From: Eucalyptus grandis
Taxonomy: Eukaryota; Streptophyta; Magnoliopsida; Myrtales; Myrtaceae
Direction: 5' to 3'
DNA: 64,000 bases
NCBI RefSeq assembly: GCF_016545825.1
Contig: NC_052616.1
Location: forward strand, 57,185,278-57,249,277
The position numbers and the translations under genes were made by a program. Of this stretch, positions 34,901-48,700 are shown one piece after another (within the stretch, counting starts at the first letter, position 1; every line of letters starts with the position of its first letter). Below the pieces are notes generated by a model. That model searched no databases. It saw only the letters and a program-made list of their open reading frames with translations, and had not been told where the DNA came from.

Positions 34901-37090
34901 AGCTTCTGTTTGCCAGTGCTGAATGCATCTTTCGGTCTTGCTGCTAAGATGGTTCTAGCTAAGATAGTGTTAGTTGAATATTCAATGTCAAGAATTTAAA
35001 GTCTAGCAAGCTGAAGGAATTGTCTTCGGGGTTAGTAGTTCAGTGGAAAAGATGCAATTGAATAACTTTGTAGCTTCCCAAATTGGTATCTTATTATATG
35101 CTCATGCCAGGTCAATTCATAAAGTAATTGACGTATGAGAGAAATGTTTACTAGTTGAGGCTCTGATTAACAGTTTTTTGTAACTTTTGTTGGATTGGTC
35201 TTTTTATCTTTTTACGCATTTATAATTTCCCTTTTTGTTGTAGTTTGCTTTCATTGGATGCTCAATGTTTTTTTCTTCTTTTCCTTTCAAGAGATCAAGA
35301 AAAAGCAGATTTTGATTTTGTAGGATTGCAAGTTTCTAATTTCCTCTCCTTGAAGAACTGCTTATGCTTCTGTAGAATGGTCATGTGAAATGCTCAGTTC
35401 TGCTCTTCTGCATCTCCACTTTTGCAATATTTAGTTGTTGATATGGATGAATGAAGCTTCGAGCTTTCCTCTTTTGTAGGATGGATGCAAGATTAGTGTT
35501 GGTGATTGTGCCATGTTTAAACCATTGCCAATAAAATGGCAAGAGACCATAATATGCCGAAAATTCCATGAAATTGTATTTTTAACTTTTGTAATGTATT
35601 AGTATTATTTCAACTATTATATTGTATTTAAGGATTTCCTATGTTGTTATTTAATCAATTTATATTCCTAAAAATAGAAATTTTATTCTGTTTTCAAACG
35701 GATTTTACATTTTAAAAATAAAAATTTTGAATCGTTATCAAATGGATTTCTTTGCTCAGAAACTTGTCTGGAGAATAGAAATTGAGAAATCAATTTTTGA
35801 CCAGAAATCAATTTCTGTTTCATAAATTTTATCATGCGCACCCAAAAAAATGCAGTAGTTTATGCTTAATAGTTGATGGAAGAAAATATACTTTGAAATA
35901 TCTACATGTTGATAGATTGTCTGATTTTTTATTTTTTTTTTAAAAAATACAAAATCTTCATTTATTCATGGTCTAGTTGGTTTAAACGGGATTGTACTGA
36001 AGTTATTGTAGCCATTATTCTGTTTTAATTGGTCTTTGCTAGTGTGGAAGGAGTTTCTTGTGTTGTGACAGAATGTGTGGGACCTTGTCCTCGTCTATAT
36101 TTTGAAGTCTATTGTTTGGTGATGTCAAAGTTGGTGTGTGCTTCCTCTTAGTTTGGTCAACCCCGAATATCTTACAAAACAACAATTAGAAATGTCCCTT
36201 TCACGTATATTTGAAGTTAAAGCCAATTACTTTCATTAATTATGTCCCACTAACGAAAAATTTATGTGGCTCTGAATTGTCTCAGGTGGGTCGTGGCCCA
36301 AAGCGTCTTCTACCACTTGTATAACCAAGTTTCATATATGTCCCTCGATCAGATCTCTCCCTTGACCTTTAGCATTGGTAACACAATGAAGCGGATTTCG
36401 GTGATCATTTCGTCCATCATTATCTTCCATACGCCTGTCCAGCCTATCAATGCCCTTGGAGCTGCCATTGCGATACTGGGGACATTCCTCTACTCTCAGG
36501 TACATTCTCTCTCCCCAGTCATAAATCAATATCTATACTGGCTGATCTTATCATGTGACATTGATGATACTCTTTTATACTATGTGGAGAAAAGATTGGG
36601 CGTTTGTGTGCATTGTTGCTCTGTCTTTTGCAACTTGGATACATGCCGACAAAATATATTCATTCTTCGCTGTGTCCTTTCAATCTACTTGAGGGCCACA
36701 AATGCTTGGTCTGAAAGCAGAATATGATTTAGACTTACTACTTTCTCAAGGAGGACCACATTTTTTCTTTGGCTTTTTCTTCAGTGTTCCTTTTCGGAGG
36801 GTAAAATCTTGAGCATAGTAGACTTGGTTTCAGTATCTTTAAGCATGAAAAAGCATGTTCATCTTTCATCTAAATGTTTAACTTGGACTTTTAAGTTGGT
36901 TGAATAAAAATTTGTTTATGTCGGTAGACACTAATTCTGCAGCTTGCTTTATCGACGTGCATTTTAACAATTCTTGGTCTTTTCTGAGTGAATAGTCTTA
37001 ATGTGCAATGTGTGGAACGATCAAAGCACTTTAAGTTGTTCATATGGCTAATGATATATCTTCTCCATCTATGAGCAGGCCAAGCAATGA
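31914..37090 (+). CDS. GPT: plastid glucose-6-phosphate/phosphate translocator with in-frame stop at an exon junction
   Basis: GPT imports glucose 6-phosphate into non-green plastids in exchange for phosphate. Exons are 31914-32429, 32740-32965, 33114-33336, 36286-36499 and 37079-37090; the unbroken frame would be 396 aa. The first 80 or so residues form a Ser/Arg-rich transit peptide. The membrane domain is strongly GPT-like (FATWWALNVVFNIYNKKVLN, HTIGHVAATVSMSKVAVSF, FTHIIKSGEPAFSVLVSR, NTMKRISVI, ending LYSQAKQ). The codon spanning exons 3 and 4 reads TA|G where the family has Trp (TGG, in the NFVWWVVAQ motif), so translation would stop after 321 residues and lose the last membrane helices. 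Exon 4 downstream shows no other damage. This is a real recent null, a segregating variant, or a base error. Confidence 0.88.
33640..35845. mobile_element. probable non-autonomous DNA transposon in GPT intron 3
   Basis: The intron (33337-36285) is 2.95 kb, far longer than its neighbours. Its ends share inverted similarity: left ATGATAAAATTTATGA (about 33652) and 'gtttggtaacg'; right, inverted, ATGATAAAATTTATGA followed by 'aatccatttgataacg' (about 35740-35836). The inner GC-rich block (33880-34500) makes long low-complexity frames that do not resemble a protein. A target duplication was not resolved. Confidence 0.5.
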
Positions 37091-37850
37091 AGGGGTGCAG
37101 ATACGTTGCAGTTCCCACTCAGTAAAGTCCGAAAAAACTACTGTGAGCAGACATGGGACCAAACTAGTAGAAGAATTAGCGGCTACTGATGGATTGACTA
37201 TCATTGGAGAGCTAATGACTTGTGCCACTCCGATCAACGAAGCATACCCTCCTAACGCGTCGAAATATCATCCATGATCTTGTCTTAGTAGATAATTAGC
37301 CAGAGAAAATAGTTTCCGTTTCTGTATGTCTCTAAGAGCTGTAGAGTTATGAGTGAAATAAAGAGTACGCGGATGTCGATTCCCAGTATGAAATGAGCAT
37401 GATCGATTTATGTCCTCAACTTCATGATCTCTCAATCATCTTTGGTGCATTCTTCTGTTCAAGATACTACCTTTTCTTCTTCCTTGTTCCAAAGGCTAAA
37501 TGGTTGTTCGTGGGGAGGATTTGGAAATCCTCACGTGGATTTCTAGAGATGAGTCTCAATTTGGGATGGGCTTGTCTCTAGTATCAAATTCCATTGTGCC
37601 ATCTTGGGCCCAAAGGGCTTTGAATGCTTTTCATCATGGGCATATGTATTACTTTCTTGATCATTTATAGATTCTAGTTGGGCAGCAAGAAATCCATCAG
37701 AACTAGGGATGATTAATGGGTTTGGATCATGGGATCATGGTATGGATGAAAGAGTGTCGTCTTGCTGGTTCGAATCTTATTGATCTTTTGATTGAAACAA
37801 GGGAAATGGGTAAATGCTTCAAGGGTTACAAGACATCGTTCTTATTAAGT
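37091..37850. other. GPT 3' UTR and downstream intergenic sequence
   Basis: The transcript end probably lies near 37350 ('aatgagtgaaataaagag' contains an AATAAA-like signal). The 77-codon frame at 37044-37277 crosses the last GPT exon in another frame and is taken as chance. No gene is seen beyond. Confidence 0.45.
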
Positions 37851-37852
37851 GC

Positions 37853-38215
37853 AAGGAAAATGACAAATGATTTTTGAACTTTAACATAATATGCAATGTT
37901 ATCTCTGAAATTTCTAATTTGTTCAATATAGCCCTTGAACTTAGCACAATGAGTAATGTTGTCCAAAACTTTTTAATTTGTTCAGTATGATCCATGAAAT
38001 TTGAGAATTATATTGAATCCAAGAATATAATAATCCAATGACCAAGATTAAACATTTACCAGAAATTTAGATACCGCATTGAACAAATTAAAAGTTTATG
38101 AGGAATATTGCATATTAAGCGAAAGTTTAAATACCACATTAAACAAATTAAAAATTCATGGATGATATTATGTAATAAAGCAAAGTTCAATGACTATTTG
38201 TGTAGTTATCCCCAC
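37853..38215. mobile_element. probable foldback MITE-like repeat
   Basis: The arms are inverted copies: left 'gacaaatgatttttgaact', right (inverted) 'cacaaatagtcattgaactt'. Internal repeats of the 'acaaattaaaaattcatg' kind recur in both orientations, as in the 27048-27748 element. No clean target duplication was found. Confidence 0.5.
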
Positions 38216-38288
38216 CTCCTTTTAGTTTCTTAGATGAAGTTTTCTTCAAAAAGTACCATCATTCGGCGCATCTAAATGATCCTCGATT

Positions 38289-39525
38289 GGAAGGGAACCA
38301 GAGGCGTCGGCCATCCTAGACTCTGCCCAAGCAAACACTAAACAGTCATCAAAAGTGGAATCCACGGACGGGTGATTATAAAGACAGATCTAAGAACAGA
38401 GCAACCCCAACAGAGCACATAGAGCAAATCAATGAGCAACAAGCAGATAGAGAGTCGGGTGGGGCACAACGAGCTGAAACCAGCACGATAGGACTCAGAA
38501 CAGATGATGAATAGGAGGAAAGAGCAGATGAACCAAGCATATACCTGCGATCGGAACTCAATGGCGCCTGGAGTGGGGGCAATAGACGGCTTGCTGCACA
38601 AGAGCAAGCTGAAATCAGTAGCAGAACAGGGACCGGTGCAGAGCCTTCCTCGATGAACCCCTCGGGAAAGCACTATGAAGGACGAACTGAGGGAAGAACC
38701 GGTGGATCTGCAGCTGGGAGGCCAAGTGACGTTCTAAGACCTCCAACCCGAGCGGAGAGCGTCAGCGAGGAGGAACGATCGGAGAAAGGAACAGAGCACA
38801 GGCGTCTTCGACCGAGCGGTGAGCTGAAACAGGGGTTTGTTGGGTTGGCCACCAGAGGCAACGCCGGTCCACGGAGCAGAGAAGAAAGAGAGGAACCGAG
38901 ATCTCGGCGCAAAGAAGGACCGAATCAGAGGGGTGCTGGACAGAAAACCCACGAAAATACCAGATCTGAAACCACGAAATTGAACCACCTCAGCAATGGA
39001 TTCCACCACACGAAGGAGCTTGGAAGATTAATGTAGATGGGACGCACGAACCTGGTTTGTTGAGGAACTCCATAGCTTGTGTGTGCAGAGATTCGGAAGG
39101 GAGGTTGGTGGAAGGCGTGGTTAAGGAGATCAAAGCTTCTTCTCCCCTCATGGCCGAAACCCTAGCATTATGGGAAGCCATTGACTTTTTCTACCAAAAA
39201 AGACACGAAGCACTTATCTTTGAGTCACAGCTTGTCCAAGCCATGAACAGATCAGATCAGCTGAGTTGGGAAATCCAGCCTATTATCAGTAAATGCAAGG
39301 AAAAACTGCGAGCATTCACAAATTTTCATATAGCCCATTGTTTTAGAGAGGCTAATATAATTGCAGATTGGATTGCTAAAGCTCATAAGAAAAAACACTT
39401 ACCTTTGAATTGGGTCTTATCCTCTCCCCGAACTTTGCTAGACTTATTATGTAATGATGCCCATTTATCGGGCCTCTCATCTTTGCATACTTAATGAAAT
39501 TTGCATATTTCTAACCAAAAAAAAA
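38289..39525 (+). mobile_element. 5'-truncated LINE (L1 type) with A tail and target duplication
   Basis: Ends in an A-rich tail (39515-39528) and is flanked by the 15-bp direct repeat AAATGATCCTCGATT (38274-38288 and 39526-39540). The 3' end encodes a LINE-type RNase H. The 5' portion (38289-39000) does not read as a clear reverse transcriptase, so the copy is either heavily truncated or chimeric. Confidence 0.85.
39016..39494 (+). pseudogene. LINE RNase H domain fragment
   Basis: The frame starts GAWKINVDGTHEPG and continues through ACVCRDSEGRLVEGVV, the AETLALWEAI segment and AHCFREANIIADWIAKAH to a stop at 39494. This is the RNase H-like domain of plant non-LTR retrotransposons; DG, E and the D of FREANIIAD match the active-site pattern. 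There is no RT upstream in frame. Confidence 0.85.
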
Positions 39526-39540
39526 AAATGATCCTCGATT

Positions 39541-39884
39541 CAAAAGAGCATATAATGATCTTCACTTCCTCATCTATTATAACAATTTAAAATCCCAAAA
39601 GATTAAGATAAATATGCTAGAAGAGGCTAAATTTTGCAATAGTTAACGTTGAGTGGTCCACTAACAACGGTGGATACCACGAATGGGGTGGGCTGCAAAA
39701 AACCCCTCTTTTTATCAATGTTCCCAGTCAAATTTATTAGTGAGGAAGGAGCAAATAATATATTTAGTAAGCTTATTACACTCGATATTTTTAATCTTTG
39801 AGTTAGAAAAGTTGTAATAATACATGCCGATAACACCGGCACTTAGGCTCTCCCTCATGATTGGACAAAAATTTATAGTAATTC
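39541..39884. other. intergenic, no feature seen
   Basis: Short AT-rich spacer between the LINE and the SINE-like units. Confidence 0.4.
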
Positions 39885-40270
39885 GGAGCGTGGTTAGCCC
39901 AATGTTTCTGGCTCTTGTTCGTCTTCCATAAGAACACGAGTTCAAATCCTGAACACAGGCCTCCTCTTTACTTAGCTCTTGTCGATGCACTGCCATGTTA
40001 TCCTTAAGTCCGACGAACCTAGGAGCAGAGCAATGTTTTTGTGGGTACTTATTCATGCTCATGCGAAACGAGCTGCAGACCGCTAGCCTACTGTTCAGGA
40101 AAGAGCACGGCTAGCCCCATATCCCTCGGTCTCGATTGACTTCTATAAGGGTACGAGTTCAAATCTTAGAAAGGGAACGAAATTTTCAAGATGATTTGTT
40201 CATCCTCGTGCGCCATGCGGAGCGCGTTCCCATCTGCAATCCCATTTGATGGAGTTTGCATGATGAGCTT
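39885..40270 (+). mobile_element. two tRNA-derived SINE-like units in tandem
   Basis: Unit 1 has an A-box-like TGGTTAGCCCA (39891) and a B box GAGTTCAAATCC (about 39948). Unit 2, about 195 bp on, has CGGCTAGCCCC (about 40107) and GAGTTCAAATC (about 40149). Spacers between boxes are alike ('gacttctataagggtac' versus 'cgtcttccataagaacac') and both are followed by similar tails. No A tail or target duplication was identified, so limits are approximate. Confidence 0.55.
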
Positions 40271-40680
40271 ACCAACCTCACATTAGTTTTTTTCCGAGTA
40301 GGCATAGCGAGATCGTCGCTTCCAGCTCGACTCGCTCAGCAACAAGAAAAGTTTGAGATATTGCTCGCACGAAAATACAGACCCAGCTGGAATCCGAAGA
40401 AAAGTTGATTAAAATATGGTTTTCTGCACCACCACGTGAACCACATTGAAATGGGCTTCTCCGTGATAATTAGCACAGCAACAAACACGGTGGGACACAC
40501 TGAAATGGCTTTTCCATCAGAATTAGCATACCGACAAGCATGGTGGGAAAGGACCATTTTTCCTGCTAAAATAACTTGTCTTAGTACCACCATAATGCTA
40601 GAGCAATCGGACATTTCCCAGCAAATTTAAAATTTGAGTATTCTGTGACCATTATTCACGTGTCACAATCATGATGATTA

Positions 40681-40806
40681 GCTCTCTCTCTCTCTCTCTC
40701 TCTCTATCAAAAGTGATTCTCTTAGGCCCCATATAAATGGGTGGGTGTGACAGAACGCTTTTGCTTTTTCTGAAAGCACAGAAGGGAGCTTCTGAGTGAA
40801 ACGGGA
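40681..40806 (+). promoter_or_regulatory. beta-glucosidase core promoter
   Basis: A CT microsatellite (40682-40705) precedes a TATA box TATAAAT (40732-40738), 69 bp before the ATG at 40807. Confidence 0.7.
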
Positions 40807-44745
<3,939 letters not shown>

Positions 44746-45158
44746 CAGATTTATTGACTAGGTTAATGTCCGCCGCTGAGTAACAGTTCCAGGCTCAAGA
44801 ATCTAGGGGTAAAAAAGGAATTACTGTAAGGTCTTATCTATAGCACGCTATCTAGGCAAAAGGAAAGCCTTCATATTTTATTATCATTCAGTGGCCTACT
44901 CACAAAAATGTATCCAGTTATTTACTGAATGTACTGCATGTTTAGATAACATCAATGGCATGATTTATCATCACATGCAACAGCTGACCATACCTGGTAA
45001 AGTTTAAACTCAAATGCACATGCAACATTTTAGTATGGCTTCCATAGACTCACTTTGAATTTTGAGAAGTACATTAAATGTTAGAAGCTGAAATATGAAA
45101 AAGAAATGATAAGGAGTTGACATTAGACTAACTAGCGGAATAGTAAACGAACTGATTT

Positions 45159-45306
45159 GGCAAAAGAAGACAAAATTCAGGGTACAAGAATCTTAAGGCT
45201 GTATTTCCGTTTTCGTTTTTGCAAAAGATAGTTATATCTTTCACAAAAATGGACAAAGAAATACAGCCTCAAGATTCTTGTACCCTTAACATTGTCTCCT
45301 TTAGCC
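45159..45306 (+). other. near-perfect 148-nt hairpin (miRNA-precursor-like or tiny foldback)
   Basis: The left arm 45159-45231 and right arm 45236-45306 are reverse complements with few mismatches. Fully matching blocks include GGGTACAAGAATCTT with GGCTGTATTTC, and AAAGATA by a 4-nt loop (GTTA). It lies in the 1-kb gap between the converging beta-glucosidase and PUS6-like genes. No known mature miRNA sequence is recognised, so the class is open. Confidence 0.75.
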
Positions 45307-45772
45307 ATATTTGTCCTTTTACACACCAGCTACTTATTCTACTGTCCACTATAAAAGAATGGCATGAAGAAAAAATGGTGATGAGTAATACACTTTCCAA
45401 TTTTTCTTTCTATAATGCTTTCTTTCTATAATGCTAAAATCATCAGTTAAAGATTGCATTTTCTCCAACTCCCCACAACCCACAACCACAACAAATATAA
45501 TAATCATAATAATTTTACGAAAGCTAGCACAAGTCAAACAGTCAATCATGATTGTAGCAGTTGAAATCAATGTTGCAAGAAAAAAGGGGTTTTGAAAGCT
45601 ATTGATAAGTACACGAGACAATAAGCTTCTGTGAAATGCATCTATTTTCTTTTTAATGCAGAAGGACCATGGAAGAAACAAAAGGATGACTTTACATTTT
45701 TAATGGTCCTGAACTAAGGCATATAAGCATCCTCACTGATTCTTACTAAGAAGGGGCAGTGAGAAGCTATCT

Positions 45773-48700
45773 TCATCGCCACCAGGGATCTCTAGCCTCA
45801 TAAACATGTTCCCCATCGTCCCATGAAATTTGGCACGCTTGAAGACCAATTGCTAAAGTTGGCTCCTTCCCATGCTGCGCAATCCACTCCGCTATAGCAA
45901 CTGCCTTGTCATCCTCACTAGCATATAGTTTCTTAAATTTGCCAAGTGGGTTGATACCAGGATTAACCATCTCTGCAATTGCAGCTGGCATGTATGCAGA
46001 ATCACCCACAATTGGTGCACCACAAGCAGCCAACTGGGCACGAATCTGCATCGTAAGCATTCCAATGTTAAGTTTAAGTTCTGCTAAGAGCCCAAAATAG
46101 AATTATCCTCGGATTACACTCTAGATAGATCAATACTCGTTCAACATGTTAAAGCATGTGTTTTCACTTGCTAATAATAACTCTTCAAAGTGCATAAAAA
46201 TCAATATGAATGCAAGGACCCTAGGGGTTGAAGCAAAAAAGATCATTCTGGCTACAGCATGTCAAGGAGACAGCAAGAACCTGATGAGTACGACCGGTCA
46301 GGAGGTTAATTTTGCATTCGTAGGCAACATCCTTCTTGGTCCACCCGCAGTCTTCAACACAATACTCAGATTCAACAACAGAGTCTGGCCAGGCAACTTC
46401 CTTGCATTCCATGACCTCAAGTTGGCAGAGATACCATCCTTTTATGAACTCTGGATGCCAAGATATTTTAAGCAAAAATATCATTGAAGGTTCCTGAAGG
46501 GCACAAATATTGCAAACAGACAAAGCCACCAGGCTCTGCACCTGTTGCTTTCCGAGAAACAGCAGGGAAAAGAAATAGAGACAAAATAACCAATATTATG
46601 TATTGGCCGTGCATGCAAACAAAGCATCATGATTAGGTTTCTACAACCATTTTTGAGGGATATAAGGAAAGCTGCTTTGCGTTATTACTCCATAACCTCC
46701 AGCAAAGGAAATATAGCAGATGCAGCAAATAAGAGTGACAATCCAACCGAGTTGCGTAATTGGAAATCAAGCACCAAAATTTTATGTGCAGTTCATCTAT
46801 TGTTTGATCAATCCATTTGCTTCAAATAGTACCATCTTCTACTACTTCTCACTTCGCTTTAGCTTGACAAAACAGTAAAAATTTGAATTTCGTGCCCAAA
46901 CATGGTAGAAGCATCCTAATATGTCTCGTTAGGTTACAAACACCAAAGACTATTACCTTCAGTAACAAGCCTTGGAGCCATGTTGACTGGGCGCATGTAG
47001 TGTGTAATTATTCCAAGGGGCACAGGTGCAACAGCAAGAGCATGATAAAGCTTCTTCACCTTTTTTTCCTGGCAACAAAACATTTAAGAATATACATTCA
47101 AAAGTGAGGACTGACTTGAACCTTTACATTAGGGGGAAAACCCAAGAAAAAGCTGGAACTACATATGGTCAACTTACTCTGATTTTACCATGAAAAACCG
47201 AGCAGTACTCCTTTGTCCTGGCTAACACAACACTACAATTGATTTAAAGCAACTGCTCACTAACAATTTTCATTATGAAAAAAAAAAGCACCAGTATAAT
47301 GCCAGACAGAAATTGCCAACTTACCATCCTTCTGAGCAATTATCAATCTGATGAGTAGTTTTAAGTGGTTCAACTAATCCTAAAGCACGAGTAGCAAAAG
47401 TTGCACAAGTCTCTTCAATGTTATCCGTGGTTCCTCCAACCTATCCATGTAAAGAAAATTGAAGCATCAGACAGGAAAATTCAGGTAAAGAACACAAAAC
47501 TATCAAATAATGATGGTAACTAAGAGGGAAAACTTTCCCTCCGAATGAAAAGAAATGGTTCTTTGAGTTAGGACATTAAGCCATAGACTCAAGTTCATAA
47601 GTGCAATACTCAATTATGTCAAGTAAGTCTAATGCCGGGCAAGTCAGCCAATCTGCCATTTTGCTCTAACCAGGAAATTCAATTTTGTGAGCCCCACACA
47701 CCCCTCAACTAGGGGTGAGCATCGGTCCAGGGTCAACCCTGGACCAACCCTGGACTGGCTTAACCCGGCTAGTCCTAATCCGGTTCCCAAAGGGAGAAGG
47801 ACTAGGTCAGTCCTCGTCCTGGACCTCTAGACTTGCTCTATACAGACTGGTCCTCGATCTTGGGAATTTAAGGTTGATCCGACCCGGACCAACTCTATAC
47901 ATAATATATATTTTATATCTAACATACTATATCTTATATGCTTTTGCCTACTCTAAATTTTAGTGCCTCCACCTTTGTTCTTTTCAAGTTTGTCGTGTAA
48001 ATCAAAAAGTAGAAAGAAACCGAACCCTAATTCGACAAAAGAAAAACCCTCTTCACTAGCCTCAGCCTTGCTCGCCTCTATTCACTCATCTCGCCACTCA
48101 TCTTCGTTCCTCACCTCGCATGTTTGTTATTATGGTTTATTGCTTTTAGCAAATGAAAATTTCCATTATTACTTTATCTTATATTTATGTTCAATATATA
48201 TTGGTAATTATAGTTTGGTTGCTCAATATCACATTGTTGATGAATATGTAATTTAAAGGAAAAAAGCCACCAAAAACTTTAATCTTTGCCCAATGTGACA
48301 AATTTACTTCAAACTTTATTTTTTGTGATACAAAAAATTCTAAATTGTCAACTATGACACATTGACCCCAAACTTTATAGCGGAAAGCATTTTTGTCTTT
48401 TATTTTTATTTTTTCCCTTTTTCTTTTCTTTTTTCTTTTCTTTTTTTCTCCTTCTCTCTTCCCTCCACCAAAGGAAAAGAAAAAGCAAAAAAAGAAAGGG
48501 AAAAGAAAAAATTTATAAAAAATAAAAGACGAAAATGCTTATTGTTTGGGGTAAATGTATCATGCGAGTATGACTTTTGGATTTTTTGTGTCACGAAGAA
48601 AAAATTGGGGTAAATATGTCACAAGTAACAAAGTTTGAAGTTTTTTGTGTTATAAAAAAAACAAAGTTTTGAGGTAAATTTATCTCTAAGCAAAGTTTGG

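Noticed and set aside
37044..37277. 77-codon frame across the last GPT exon
   Set aside because: It starts in the intron and is out of frame with GPT; better explained as 3' UTR.
38653..39036. Arg/Glu-rich 127-codon frame
   Set aside because: Part of the LINE insertion with no recognisable domain; in a different frame from the RNase H.
39886..39960. A functional tRNA gene
   Set aside because: A and B boxes are present but the sequence cannot fold into a complete cloverleaf by eye; it fits a SINE head better.
46146..46541. 113-codon plus-strand frame
   Set aside because: Antisense to PUS6-like exon 8 and its intron.
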